DNA of 64,000 nucleotides from Holdemania massiliensis AP2 (GCF_000327285.1 NZ_HE998567.1:1475347-1539346); one strand, 5' to 3'; shown: positions 17,419 through 26,629, counted from the stretch's first letter. Numbers and translations: made by a program. Notes: a model not told the origin generated them from the letters alone.

Positions 17419-17898
17419 TTACTCCTTATTTTGTACTTCCGAGCGCAGCTGTTCCAAACGTGCCTCCGCCGCTGCATCCTGATCAAAATACTCAACAAGC
17501 AAATCCAGACATCGCAGCGTTTCCGGTGAACTCATATGTTCCAGCTTCTCCGTTTCTTCTAACAGCCGATCTCCTTCAATCCCTGCCAGCTGCAGAAAAC
17601 GGGCCACTCGCTGATGCCGCTCCAGCAGCGCTTTCCCTTGTGTTTTTCCCTTTTCTGTCAACTGCACATCCCCATAGTTTTCCACAATTAAAAAACCTTC
17701 CGCAGCCAGTTTCCGCAGCATCTTACTGACTGAACTGCGGCCAACCTGCAGAGCATCAGCAAGGACGGAAACACGAAGACTTTGATTCTTTTGCTGCATC
17801 CTGTATAACATTTCCAAATAATCTTCCATGGCCGCTGTCAGCTGATCCGCTTCATTACGTATGGATTCACGGAAAGGCCGAAAACCATTGCTTTTCAT
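17419..17898 (-). CDS. DtxR/MntR-family metal-dependent regulator
   Basis: 159 residues from ATG 17898 (MKSNGFRPF), whose AAAGGG site is 9 nt upstream. A winged helix (LADALQVGRSSVSKMLRKL) is followed by a metal-binding dimer domain. Positions matching MntR ligands are visible: D/E in MEDYLEMLY, His in ERHQRVARF, and Glu and His in EKLEHMSS. It probably senses Mn(II) and represses metal uptake genes, none of which are adjacent. It converges with pdaA. Confidence 0.85.
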   Translation of the reverse strand: MKSNGFRPFRESIRNEADQLTAAMEDYLEMLYRMQQKNQSLRVSVLADALQVGRSSVSKMLRKLAAEGFLIVENYGDVQLTEKGKTQGKALLERHQRVARFLQLAGIEGDRLLEETEKLEHMSSPETLRCLDLLVEYFDQDAAAEARLEQLRSEVQNKE

Positions 17899-18048
17899 TT
17901 TCTTCATCCCTTTCAGACAATCCTGTCCTATTCCATTCTATTCGCTGTGAAAAGCCTTGTGCGGGCGGATGCTGAAATCTGAAAGAGATCACTCTGCCCT
18001 ATAAAAAAAAGCCAGGATTCCACAGATTCCCGACCTTTCACTTTCTCT

Positions 18049-18738
18049 TTATTCAATCTCATTCAATTCTGTTTGATCCTCTGGCAATTTAAAGTAGCTG
18101 CTGAATTCTCCCTGAATTCGATCATGCAGACGCCGGACCCCCCCTTCCAAATGATAACGCATGACATCACTGCAGCGTTCGCGCTGACCTTTTTCCACAA
18201 TTTCCACAATTTTTTCATGCTCCTGAAGCAGCTCATTCATTGAGAAGTTCGCTTTTACATCCAGCATTCTAAACCGTGAATAATGGACTTTCATCTGATT
18301 GATGATCTGCCACATCGCCCGTTGTCCTGCAATTGCGAAAATATGCTCATGAAATTCGCTGTCTAAAGCATAAAATTCATCCGGTGTTCGCTGTTCGGCA
18401 ATGGCTTGACGCTGATCTTCCAAATCATGCTTCAACTGCTGAAGCTGAGCCGAAGATCTACGCTCAATCCCATCTTTAAGGATTTGAATCTCTACGATAG
18501 TCCGCATATTGATCGTCGCCATGACCAGTTCCATATCAATCAAGGACACCTTGGTTCCCCGCTGCGGCAAAACTTCCAGCAGACCATCATTACACAGTCG
18601 CAGAAACACGTCCCGTACAGGTGTCCTGGACACCTGAAAACGGCGAGAGATTTCATTCTCACTGATCAAAGCCCCCGGTTCAATTTTGAGGTCGATGATC
18701 TCTTCCTTCAACTGATTATAAATTTCCAATTTATCCAT
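18049..18738 (-). CDS. GntR-family (FCD) transcriptional regulator
   Basis: 229 residues. The N-terminal winged helix (EIYNQLKEEIID...ENEISRRFQVSRTPVRDV) is followed by an all-helical FCD ligand domain (HEHIFAIAG and HYSRFRMLD regions). FCD regulators usually sense small organic acids and metals. No obvious target gene is adjacent. An imperfect palindrome GTATACAAGGTGTAC at 18762-18776 lies just upstream of the start and may be an autoregulatory site. Confidence 0.9.
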   Translation of the reverse strand: MDKLEIYNQLKEEIIDLKIEPGALISENEISRRFQVSRTPVRDVFLRLCNDGLLEVLPQRGTKVSLIDMELVMATINMRTIVEIQILKDGIERRSSAQLQQLKHDLEDQRQAIAEQRTPDEFYALDSEFHEHIFAIAGQRAMWQIINQMKVHYSRFRMLDVKANFSMNELLQEHEKIVEIVEKGQRERCSDVMRYHLEGGVRRLHDRIQGEFSSYFKLPEDQTELNEIE

Positions 18739-18875
18739 CCCACATCCCCCTCATACAGTTAGTATACAAGGTGTACGCAGCGGATTCAAGTTTCATTTTT
18801 TACCCCCTTCTTCCAGAGAAGTTCTCACAGTTTCTTCTGATCATGATATAATGCTTGCGATAAGGAGGATAAATT

Positions 18876-19418
18876 ATGAAGTTTTTAGTCATTTCTGACA
18901 TTCACGGTTCTGCCGCATACATGAAAAAAGCACTTGAAGCCTATGCTTTGCATAAACCCGATCACATCCTGCTGCTGGGGGATATTCTCTATCATGGTCC
19001 TCGCAATCCGCTGCCGCCTGATTATAATCCCCAGGAAGTGGTTGCGATGCTGAATCCTCTGGCTGATAGAATCACAGCGGTTCGCGGCAACTGCGACGCT
19101 GAAGTTGATCAGATGCTCCTGAATTTTGATATTCTGCGCGACTGTGCAACAATTTTTTTAGGCGGACGGCGGATTACAGCAACGCATGGTCATCTATTTC
19201 CGCTTGATCCGCCGCCGTACAGCTTCCCCGGTGATATCTATTTATATGGTCATATCCATATTCCTGTGATCCGTCAGGAAAACGGAATTACGCTGCTTAA
19301 TCCCGGTTCGATCACACTGCCTAAGCAGAACAGTCCGCATACCTACGGCTTGCTGGATGAAAATGAATTTACCATTATGACCGAAGATCACGAAGTCTAT
19401 CAGTCCCTTGCTTTTTGA
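18876..19418 (+). CDS. yfcE: YfcE/MJ0936-type metallophosphodiesterase
   Basis: 180 residues. All metallophosphoesterase motifs are present: DIHG, GDILYHGPRN, GNCD, HGH and GHIHIP, with LNPGSITLPK near the end, the usual YfcE pattern. It is a Mn-dependent phosphodiesterase whose natural substrate is unknown. AAGGAGG sits 7 nt before the ATG. It is a single gene, convergent with the TnpB-like gene. Confidence 0.95.
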   Translation: MKFLVISDIHGSAAYMKKALEAYALHKPDHILLLGDILYHGPRNPLPPDYNPQEVVAMLNPLADRITAVRGNCDAEVDQMLLNFDILRDCATIFLGGRRITATHGHLFPLDPPPYSFPGDIYLYGHIHIPVIRQENGITLLNPGSITLPKQNSPHTYGLLDENEFTIMTEDHEVYQSLAF

Positions 19419-19463
19419 AGCATAAAATAAACCTTTGATTTTAACTCTCTGAATAATTCCTGA

Positions 19464-19967
19464 TTAATCCTGGATTTTCCTAGTCTCCTTCGGCTTGGGA
19501 AATCCTTTTTTATTCTCATCGATCAGCAGACAAAGAACTGCCGTCCATTGATTCTCAGTTTCCTTTAAGGTCATTTTTAAAATTGCCCCCTGATTCATCA
19601 AATGCCGTTGGGCAACGGGAGCAATATAGTAAATCGGCTGATTTATCGAGTTCAAAATCAGCTGGTTTTCACGAATCTCCATCTCACTCCTTTTCCATTG
19701 ACAACTGGGCAATGTGCGCCGAATACGATCCTGATCCTTATCGGATCCCGAACGCATTCGCTGCGCCTGTTTCCATACTTGCTGAAGCATTGCTGTGGGC
19801 AGCGACTGATAAATATCCGGCAGCGGCGCATCTTCAATCTGCTGCGGATGATGGATCATCACAGCAAATAATTCTTCGCGAAGCTGCGCGGCACTATGAC
19901 TTAATGCACAAAGTTGGCGGCGTTGGACCAATGTCGGGAAGCATGTAATTTTTACGTTCATAATCAT
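19464..19967 (-). CDS. TnpB-like N-terminal (WED/REC) protein lacking RuvC
   Basis: 167 residues. The start resembles the TnpB opening (VKITCFPTLVQRRQL, compare the usual K-hydrophobic-R-L-Y-P-T-x-x-Q), then LPTAMLQQVWKQAQRM matches the LPxxxxQxxLRxLxxA helix of TnpB. The C-terminal half has the beta-barrel pattern NQLILNSINQPIYYI...GAILKMTL...QWTAVLCLLID. In TnpB this barrel leads directly into RuvC motif I, but here the protein ends (KPKETRKIQD) and no RuvC follows in any frame before yfcE. AGGAGG precedes the ATG. It could be a decayed transposon gene or a retained RNA/DNA-binding derivative. Confidence 0.55.
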   Translation of the reverse strand: MIMNVKITCFPTLVQRRQLCALSHSAAQLREELFAVMIHHPQQIEDAPLPDIYQSLPTAMLQQVWKQAQRMRSGSDKDQDRIRRTLPSCQWKRSEMEIRENQLILNSINQPIYYIAPVAQRHLMNQGAILKMTLKETENQWTAVLCLLIDENKKGFPKPKETRKIQD

Positions 19968-20149
19968 GAGCTCAATTCCTCCTCACTATTACTATTGCGC
20001 TTTTTTTACAAATGTCCCGCTGATTTCATTTTTTTATCTCCCAGGCGAGTCCCAAATTGTTTCATTACTATCACTTAGGCACCATTTTGGGCGTCATGAT
20101 AATAAGTGCGCTTCATTACAAACCTGCTGCAGAATTGAACTCAAACAGA

Positions 20150-20186
20150 AAAAAACCTTCCGCATTCAAACTGCTTTCGGAAGGTT
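20150..20186 (-). terminator. terminator after alr
   Basis: Stem AACCTTCCG/CGGAAGGTT (20154-20162, 20178-20186) with a T-run on the minus strand, 8 nt beyond the alr stop. Confidence 0.85.
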
Positions 20187-20193
20187 CACTTTT

Positions 20194-21309
20194 TTATTTT
20201 TCCTGCATCAACCGATCCAGCCGCGGATTTGCGACTTCTCGGATTCGGCCATTTTCGATATAAACTTTTGCTAAACGGTCGCTCAATAAAGTCAAAACCT
20301 CATAGGGAATCGTACCTAATTCCTGTGCCACCTGTTCCAGCGGAATATGTGGGCCGATCAGCTCAACCTTTGTCCCTACAGGAAAAGCATGCGGAAGCCG
20401 GATCATCGCCTGATCCATACAAATCCGTCCTACAAATTCCCCGGTTTCTCCTTCAATCCAACAACTGCGTCCCTGATGCCGGCGAATCCAGCCATCGGCA
20501 TAACCTATCGGCAGTGTTCCGATCCATTCTTCCCCCTGCGTTGTATAGGTTGCTCCATATCCAATCGACTGTCCAGCCTTTAATTGTTTTACATAGATCA
20601 AGCGGCTGTATAAGTTGATACACGGCTTGAGTTCAGTTAAATAAGAAGTCACGCCAAACATGGCCAGTCCGCAGCGGACCGCATTACCTGGAGCTTTAGG
20701 ATAATGCACTGCTGCATCGGAGTTGCAGCTATGCACCCAGCGAAAAGGCGTCTTCAGCGCGTCAACAACTGCCTCAAATCGTGCTGCCTGATCCTCGGTC
20801 ATTTGATTATCCGGATTATCCGAACACGCAAAATGGGTAAATATCCCTTCTACGTCAGCACCGTTGGCTTTTAACAAGGACAACATTGCCTGCAGCTCCG
20901 CTACCTTCTCCGTACCAATCCGGTGCATGCCGGTATCCACTTTTAAATGCACTTTCAGTCCTTTTATCGGAACCTGAATCAATTCTTTAACCCACTCCAG
21001 CGACACCGCCGGTACAGTTAAATCATACTGCAGCAGCAATTCTGCCTGAGCCGGATCCACGACCCCCAAAATCAAAATCGGTGCGGTGATTTCCTGATAC
21101 CGCAAAGACAAGGCCTCGTCCAAACTCGAAACGGCCAACATGGTAGCCCCGCCAGCCAATGCAGCCCGCGCCACGGAAGCATCCCCTGCACCATAGCCGT
21201 TAGCTTTGATCACGGCAATAAATTGCCGATTTGTCTGTGACCGAAGCCACTGCACATTTTCTTTGATCTGATCCAGGTCAACCTGAACCCAGCTTTCCCG
21301 ATAAAACAT
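20194..21309 (-). CDS. alr: alanine racemase
   Basis: 371 residues, the family length. The PLP lysine motif AVIKANGYGAG (Lys about 35), the FTHFACSD region and the second-active-site region SIGYGATYT are present. It makes D-alanine for peptidoglycan. It follows a small membrane protein gene by 32 nt on the same strand and ends at a strong terminator. Confidence 0.97.
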   Translation of the reverse strand: MFYRESWVQVDLDQIKENVQWLRSQTNRQFIAVIKANGYGAGDASVARAALAGGATMLAVSSLDEALSLRYQEITAPILILGVVDPAQAELLLQYDLTVPAVSLEWVKELIQVPIKGLKVHLKVDTGMHRIGTEKVAELQAMLSLLKANGADVEGIFTHFACSDNPDNQMTEDQAARFEAVVDALKTPFRWVHSCNSDAAVHYPKAPGNAVRCGLAMFGVTSYLTELKPCINLYSRLIYVKQLKAGQSIGYGATYTTQGEEWIGTLPIGYADGWIRRHQGRSCWIEGETGEFVGRICMDQAMIRLPHAFPVGTKVELIGPHIPLEQVAQELGTIPYEVLTLLSDRLAKVYIENGRIREVANPRLDRLMQEK

Positions 21310-21341
21310 GACCTTCCTTCTTTCTACTTGACTTTCATCGC

Positions 21342-21773
21342 TTATACAAAGCGAGAAGTCGTATATGCCAGATAAATCCCGCCAATCCGGAACATCAGCG
21401 ATAACAAACCATTGATGCTTGTTCCGATCAAACTTTGCAGCGTAATTCTAAAGGCCATCATGAAAAATTGAAATCCCATCGTGAATACACCGAAACCAAA
21501 ATAGGCGATCATATCGCCAAATAAGAAGCAAAACACAGCCAGCACTGCTGCTAATACGGAAAACCGCACCTGTACCCCACGTCCATATTTACGAATTACG
21601 GTTCCGATTGCATAGCCAAATGCCAGATAGACCACCGAAAATTCAAACATTAAAAACTGCGAAATCAAGCCATACAGAATCGTCAATCCAATCGTTGCCC
21701 CTACTCCATATCCAACCGCCCGAATAAACCGCTCATTGCGGGTAAGGGCTTGTTTATTGTAAATTTTAAGCAT
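21342..21773 (-). CDS. small integral membrane protein of unknown function
   Basis: 143 residues from ATG 21773 (MLKIYNKQALTRNER), with AGGAGG 7 nt upstream. Four hydrophobic segments follow a basic N-terminus, including GATIGLTILYGLISQFLMF and VLAAVLAVFCFLFGDMIAYFGF. I do not recognise the family. It precedes alr and probably shares its transcript. A link to cell-envelope work is only suggested by that. Confidence 0.75.
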   Translation of the reverse strand: MLKIYNKQALTRNERFIRAVGYGVGATIGLTILYGLISQFLMFEFSVVYLAFGYAIGTVIRKYGRGVQVRFSVLAAVLAVFCFLFGDMIAYFGFGVFTMGFQFFMMAFRITLQSLIGTSINGLLSLMFRIGGIYLAYTTSRFV

Positions 21774-21908
21774 ACGTCCGCCTCCTGAATACTCCCAGTA
21801 TAGCACAATCGATATTAAAAGAGAACGGCCGATCCGCAGACAGAATCTTACAAATCATTAACATCAATATTCACTATCTGCCCGTAAAAAGTCAAGAAAC
21901 ACAGAATT

Positions 21909-21922
21909 TAGAAACCGTTTTC
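21909..21922. promoter_or_regulatory. LacI-type near-palindrome upstream of the amidohydrolase gene
   Basis: The stretch GAAACCGTTTTC is a near-perfect palindrome about 60 nt before the TTG start at 21981. It resembles operators of the LacI family or a weak cre. No regulator gene is adjacent. Confidence 0.3.
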
Positions 21923-21980
21923 TTTACTTTTTCTGCATCTCAGGGTATCATTTTTTTAAATGAGTAAAGGAGGTTTCACC

Positions 21981-23384
21981 TTGTTATCAAATACGCAGAA
22001 TCAAGCTTTATATGAATTGCAAAAAGAGCTTTGGGGTTATGCCGAACCCGGCTTTTTAGAACACCGCTCTGCCGCAGCAATGAGTAAGTTTTTACGTCAA
22101 GAAGGCTTCACGGTTACGGAAGGCATTTGCGGTATGGAAACCGCATTTGTTGGAGTATGGGGCAGCGGTCATCCGGTGATCTGTCTGTTGGCTGAGTTCG
22201 ATGCCCTCTACGGATTAAGTCAGGAAGCGGATGTTTCCGAATATAAACCGATTGAAGGCGTGGCTACCGGACACGGCTGCGGACATCACCTTTTGGGTAC
22301 AGGCTCGATCGCCGCCGCCATGATGGTTAAAGACTATTTAGAAAAAAACAAACTGTCAGGCACCATCAAGATGGTTGGCTGTCCCGCTGAGGAAAGTGGC
22401 AGCGGCAAAGCCTATCTTGCCCGCGACGGCTTCTTTGACGACGCAGATGCCGCCATTACGTGGCACCCATCTACACTGAATGTTGTTTCTTCGGGTTCCA
22501 ATCAATCCTGTATTCAATGCTATTTCCGTTTCCATGGCGTTTCCAGCCATGCCGCCGGCAATCCGGAAGCCGGGCGCAGTGCGCTGGACGCCGTGGAACT
22601 GATGAGTGTGGGTGTCAATTATCTGCGCGAACACATGGATTCCAAAGAACGCGTGCATTACGCTTATACGAATGCTGGAGGGATTTCTCCCAACGTTGTT
22701 CAGGCCGAAGCGGAAGTCAAATATCTCGTTCGTTCCACGACCAATCCTAAATGCCAAAAATTATACGAACGGGTGATCAACATCGCAAAAGGTGCTGCCA
22801 TGATGACCGGTACAACCTGTGATGTCATCTTTGATGAAGGACTTAGCAACGTCATCCCTAATTTCACACTTGAGCAAGTACTGGAAGACGCTTTCTTTAA
22901 AGTTGGAGTCCCGGCCTATACTGAAGCCGAACGGGCATATGCCAAACAGTTCCGTGATACCTATCCGCTGGAACCGGAGAGCGAAGTCACCGCGGTCATC
23001 GCGGAGCCTAAAACGCTGATCGCCAACATACAAAACAGTGATATCTGTGATATCATCCTACGCCATCGCTGCGTTGATGAATGCTCAATGGGATCGACCG
23101 ATGTCGGCGATGTCAGTTGGGTTGTCCCAACAGCTCAAATCAATACCGCTTGTTACAGTTATGGAGCCGGAGGTCATACATGGCAATGGGTCGCTCAAGG
23201 CAAATCCACGCTCGCCTACAAAGGCATGATGCTGGCTGCTGAAGTTATGGCTCAGGCTGTGGAAGCCTGCTTTGAACGTCCGGAAATTATCGAAAAGGCC
23301 AAGGCAGAATTTGAAGAACGTCTGGCAGGACAGACCTATGAATGCTTGATTCCGAAAGACGTTAAACCCCATATTATTCAATAA
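21981..23384 (+). CDS. M20-family amidohydrolase, AbgB-like
   Basis: 467 residues from TTG 21981, because the AAAGGAGG site lies inside the longer ATG frame and ends 7 nt before this TTG. Metal motifs of the M20 family are clear: GHGCGHHLLG, PAEESGSGK with catalytic-type EE, HPST and GVSSHAA. The insert and length fit the p-aminobenzoyl-glutamate hydrolase subunit B / aminoacylase group. Substrate is unsettled; it may act on N-acyl amino acids or dipeptides in the cytoplasm. It is a single gene followed by a terminator. Confidence 0.87.
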   Translation: MLSNTQNQALYELQKELWGYAEPGFLEHRSAAAMSKFLRQEGFTVTEGICGMETAFVGVWGSGHPVICLLAEFDALYGLSQEADVSEYKPIEGVATGHGCGHHLLGTGSIAAAMMVKDYLEKNKLSGTIKMVGCPAEESGSGKAYLARDGFFDDADAAITWHPSTLNVVSSGSNQSCIQCYFRFHGVSSHAAGNPEAGRSALDAVELMSVGVNYLREHMDSKERVHYAYTNAGGISPNVVQAEAEVKYLVRSTTNPKCQKLYERVINIAKGAAMMTGTTCDVIFDEGLSNVIPNFTLEQVLEDAFFKVGVPAYTEAERAYAKQFRDTYPLEPESEVTAVIAEPKTLIANIQNSDICDIILRHRCVDECSMGSTDVGDVSWVVPTAQINTACYSYGAGGHTWQWVAQGKSTLAYKGMMLAAEVMAQAVEACFERPEIIEKAKAEFEERLAGQTYECLIPKDVKPHIIQ

Positions 23385-23688
23385 TGTTAAATACGTAGGC
23401 TAGTGAGAAAATCGCATCCGCCTCTATTCCAGACAAACTAAATCTTCATATATATGAAAAAGAATGAACTGATCGTAAATCCGCAAATCACACTGTTCAT
23501 TCTTTTTTGTTTAGTGATGCAATTAAATCAAATAAATTCAGCTTATTTTAGAATGTCATTTCGCTTAAAAAAATTCTCAAGGGTCTGACTGGAAAAGAAT
23601 GCGACTCAAAATCTGAGATTCTGTCTCATCGCTTCTGTTACTAAGTTTCTTTAGGCATAAGAGGAGATCCTGACGCCTTAAACCTAAA
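23385..23688. other. intergenic region between convergent genes
   Basis: About 300 nt. It holds the terminator at 23459-23509 and otherwise A/T-rich sequence with no gene, RNA or repeat that I can support. Confidence 0.6.
23459..23509 (+). terminator. terminator after the amidohydrolase gene
   Basis: AAAGAATGAAC (23459-23469) pairs with GTTCATTCTTT (from 23495), followed by a T-run. Confidence 0.75.
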
Positions 23689-24876
23689 TCAGCACGCGCA
23701 AGCCTTTAAAAATTCAGGATTAAACAAATCGGTGTCTGTTTCTGCATCGTATACACAATGCCCTTCGCTGAACGTTTTCAACACTTGATAATCTTCGTCA
23801 ATAATAATAAAGTCAGCATCCATGCCCGCTGCCAGCCTACCCTTATGGGTTGCACCATAGACTAAAGCCGGATTCCGCGAACTCATTTTTACGATTTCCG
23901 TCAGCGGCAAATGCAAATTTTCAGCTAAATTACGAATTCCTCGAATAACCGGCAAAGTAGATCCACACAAACGTCCTGTATCCGATAAGCAATACCCTTG
24001 CTCATCGATATTGACGTCGAACATTCCGGACAGATGATAGCGTCCGATCGGCGCCCCTGCCATCGGTACATTATCAGAAACCATCATAAAACGATCATAC
24101 GGATTCTTTTTTACCCGCAGCATCAGCTCAATCATCTCATTGGCAACATGCAGCCCGTCGCAGATCAATTCATTATAAACCTCATCATTGAGCAGGCAGG
24201 CGCCTAAGCCTCCCATTCGACGATGATGAATACCTTCCATTACATTTGCGGTATGTGTAGTAACGGTGATCCCCCAATCAAAAGAAGTCAGCGCCTCCTG
24301 ATACAAGGCATTGCTGTGGGCAAAAGCACAACGAACCCCCTGCGAACTCAGCAATTCAATCGCAGCTTTCGCACCCGGCAGTTCCGGCGCAATGGCAACC
24401 AGCTTCAACATTCCCTGCGCCGTATCAATCATATCCTGAACATGCTGTAAATCGATATCTGGATGTCCGGTATCAATCCCCTTTTCTCCAACACGATTCA
24501 AATAAGGCCCTTCACTATGAATACCGATCGGCTTCGCACCATCAATCGGTCCTTGGGCCACCACCTTCACGATCGCTTCAAACAAGCTGAAATCCGCTGT
24601 CGGCAGACAGGCAGTGACACCTTGTGAGGCTAAACCTTTCAAGTAACCACGAACCACAGCTTCAGGATTTTCCTGTTCTCCCATTAAGCCATACCCCATT
24701 GTTCCATGATTGTGCGTGTCGATAATTCCCGGCAGAATCCGATGATCTTCAGCATCAATATCAATGGCTACTCTAGCCGTAGGCGGTAAAATTTCTATGA
24801 TCCGGCCTTCATCAATGTTTAAAATACCGCTGATCATTCCCTGATCTGTAATTATACGATTAGATTTTACAAACAT
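23689..24876 (-). CDS. nagA: N-acetylglucosamine-6-phosphate deacetylase
   Basis: 395 residues from the second ATG (24876), which has AGGAGG 7 nt upstream; the first ATG is too close to it. The metal site DTHNHG, GIHSEGPYLN, FAHSNA and the catalytic MVSDNVP motif are all present. It removes acetate from GlcNAc-6-P. The start overlaps the end of chbG, and it is the last gene of the PTS operon, which suggests the operon delivers an N-acetylated amino sugar. No nagB is nearby. Confidence 0.94.
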   Translation of the reverse strand: MFVKSNRIITDQGMISGILNIDEGRIIEILPPTARVAIDIDAEDHRILPGIIDTHNHGTMGYGLMGEQENPEAVVRGYLKGLASQGVTACLPTADFSLFEAIVKVVAQGPIDGAKPIGIHSEGPYLNRVGEKGIDTGHPDIDLQHVQDMIDTAQGMLKLVAIAPELPGAKAAIELLSSQGVRCAFAHSNALYQEALTSFDWGITVTTHTANVMEGIHHRRMGGLGACLLNDEVYNELICDGLHVANEMIELMLRVKKNPYDRFMMVSDNVPMAGAPIGRYHLSGMFDVNIDEQGYCLSDTGRLCGSTLPVIRGIRNLAENLHLPLTEIVKMSSRNPALVYGATHKGRLAAGMDADFIIIDEDYQVLKTFSEGHCVYDAETDTDLFNPEFLKACAC

Positions 24877-25685
24877 GAACATTCCTCCTTTAAATCACGA
24901 TAAGTAATTAATTCGATCTGATGCTCTTTCAGAAAAGCTTTTACTTTGGGACTGGTCGCCATGGCTAAATCTTTCATACGAATCATGGTGTAGGTCGTTT
25001 CTTTCATCAGATCTTCCTCCACAAATCCGCAATGACAGATAAAATAACCAATTTCATGCTGCAATGAAGCTTGCAAAGCTTGGAGAAAATGCTGCTCCAC
25101 ATCCGTTTTTAGCTGATCTTCGATCGGAAAAGGCTTCGGTGTCCATGTGCAGGGAATCATCGATATAGCGTTACTGTTCATGACATCCAGGGTCATCAGA
25201 ATATTATATTTTTCCGCAATGACTCGCGCTGCCTTTTGTGTATTCGGAGTTGCCATCGAATGGCCATGAAAATACTCTGGTTTACGGCCCATCAATTCAA
25301 TAAACCGTTTGACCTGATTTTCAGTTTCCAACAAGACCTCTTCATAATTATAGGGATCTTGCTCAAAACACAGACACATTCCCTGCCGTCCGATCACCTT
25401 GCCCTCGCGCATACGCTGAACTGAAGGCACAAAGTGTCCATCAGAATTGACCAATGACGGGACTTCTGCAGGATCGCTGATCGGCTTTCCTGCAACCAGA
25501 TTGATATCAATCCCTACGCAGACTTCGGCACAATCCCGAATTTTTTCAGCAGCCCGCGCAGAACTGGGCATGTTCACAAATAAACCTGTATTGCGAATAA
25601 TCCCCTGATGAATCCCTTTCAGAATCCCATCCGCCACAGCATCCGTTAAACCATAATCATCACTCTGAAATAATAATTTTTTCAT
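24867..25685 (-). CDS. chbG: ChbG/YdjC-type carbohydrate deacetylase
   Basis: 272 residues from ATG 25685 (MKKLLFQSDDYGLTDA). The metal/catalytic signature SDDYGL at the start, VGIDINLVAGKP and HGHSM, plus a late ICHCGFVEE, fit the YdjC family (ChbG), which deacetylates N-acetyl groups of short chitooligosaccharide-type sugars. Its ATG overlaps the stop of the upstream gene (ATGA). Paired with nagA it gives two deacetylases in one operon, so the imported sugar is probably a disaccharide or modified amino sugar. Confidence 0.9.
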   Translation of the reverse strand: MKKLLFQSDDYGLTDAVADGILKGIHQGIIRNTGLFVNMPSSARAAEKIRDCAEVCVGIDINLVAGKPISDPAEVPSLVNSDGHFVPSVQRMREGKVIGRQGMCLCFEQDPYNYEEVLLETENQVKRFIELMGRKPEYFHGHSMATPNTQKAARVIAEKYNILMTLDVMNSNAISMIPCTWTPKPFPIEDQLKTDVEQHFLQALQASLQHEIGYFICHCGFVEEDLMKETTYTMIRMKDLAMATSPKVKAFLKEHQIELITYRDLKEECSCL

Positions 25686-26578
25686 CTTCCATTTATCCTG
25701 CCTTTCAATATTTCTAAAATACGCTCCAGTCGTGGGATATCGATCTGACAATCTCGGTTGGAACGTGTATGCCGCACAACAAACTGATGCTTATCAATGG
25801 ATCCGGACGCTAAAAGCACACTGCGGTCAAAAAAGCGCAGACCATTATCAGGATTCTCATAAATCTTATCAATCCAATCTTCCGCTTTCCAGCCAGAAAC
25901 GTCAACCCCTTTTTTGTGCGCACAGACCATTTTCTCCCCATAAGCCAAACAATCGAGTAAAATAACTTCCGCCTGCGATGGACAATGCTCTTTTAAGAGC
26001 TTCAATCCTTCATAAGAACTGCAGCATTGATCTACCAACACAAATGCGGTTGTTGTGGAAGAGGAACACTCCTGAATCAATCGAAGTACTAATGCCACGG
26101 AAGCACTGTTGCGGTTAAAATTCATGCGGTTGCCGCGATTATAGAGCAGGCTGATACCGATACAAGCTGTCAAAATAGCAAGAATCACCATGACTATTTT
26201 CATCGCTAAGCTTAATGACTTCAAGGAATAAACAGCAAAGGCAGCTATGAAAAAACAAAGCGCTGCCAATCCCCATTCTAACGCTAAATTCCAGCCCTCT
26301 GCCTGCGTATTCTTGCGCGGATTCAGTGGATAATACCGAATCGGCAGATGCGCCTTAACCGGCGTGTCATAAGCGCAGGCAATAACCGTCTTCGCGTGAG
26401 CAAGATCGCCAATCACCAGATTGCAGACATGCAGTAGGCGGGAGTGCTGAGTCTGGAATTCCGTTTTCCAGCCTGCCTGCCGGCACTGCCGGCACATCTC
26501 CGCTAAAAAAACCTCTTTTTGTTTTTGCGTATAACGACGTGCCAACGTCACGCCGACCAACATCATTTCATCTTTCAT
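25682..26578 (-). CDS. degenerate M28-peptidase-like membrane protein
   Basis: 298 residues. A soluble N-terminal half is followed by two close membrane helices (about 100-145) and then a segment resembling M28 aminopeptidases: NRNSASVALVLRLIQE matches the family's DNASGVAALLE region, but the metal-binding Asp is replaced, and the EE pair is not seen. A late R-H-T-R-S-N-R is also not a usual ligand. I infer a non-catalytic relative. It is coupled to chbG by a 4-nt overlap and follows EIID by 68 nt. Its role in sugar use is unknown. Confidence 0.6.
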   Translation of the reverse strand: MKDEMMLVGVTLARRYTQKQKEVFLAEMCRQCRQAGWKTEFQTQHSRLLHVCNLVIGDLAHAKTVIACAYDTPVKAHLPIRYYPLNPRKNTQAEGWNLALEWGLAALCFFIAAFAVYSLKSLSLAMKIVMVILAILTACIGISLLYNRGNRMNFNRNSASVALVLRLIQECSSSTTTAFVLVDQCCSSYEGLKLLKEHCPSQAEVILLDCLAYGEKMVCAHKKGVDVSGWKAEDWIDKIYENPDNGLRFFDRSVLLASGSIDKHQFVVRHTRSNRDCQIDIPRLERILEILKGRINGR

Positions 26579-26600
26579 GCGTTACCTCCGAAGGGAAAAC

Positions 26601-26629
26601 AGGCTATGAAGCTCAGTCCTCCATAGCCT
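26601..26629 (-). terminator. hairpin between EIID and accessory genes (possible partial terminator)
   Basis: AGGCTATG (26601-26608) pairs with CATAGCCT (26622-26629), followed on the minus strand by GTTTTCC. The U-run is weak, so it may lower rather than stop transcription into the downstream three genes. Confidence 0.5.

Noticed and set aside
16935-17498. 187-codon frame on the minus strand across the end of pdaA
   Set aside because: It overlaps the clear pdaA and MntR-like genes, is rich in Arg/His/Cys in a random way, and has no ribosome site or family match.
18612-18634. Palindrome AGGTGTCCTGGACACCT inside the GntR-type gene
   Set aside because: It lies within the conserved DNA-binding helix codons (VSRTPVRD) and is best explained by coding constraint. 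The upstream GTATACAAGGTGTAC is a better operator candidate.
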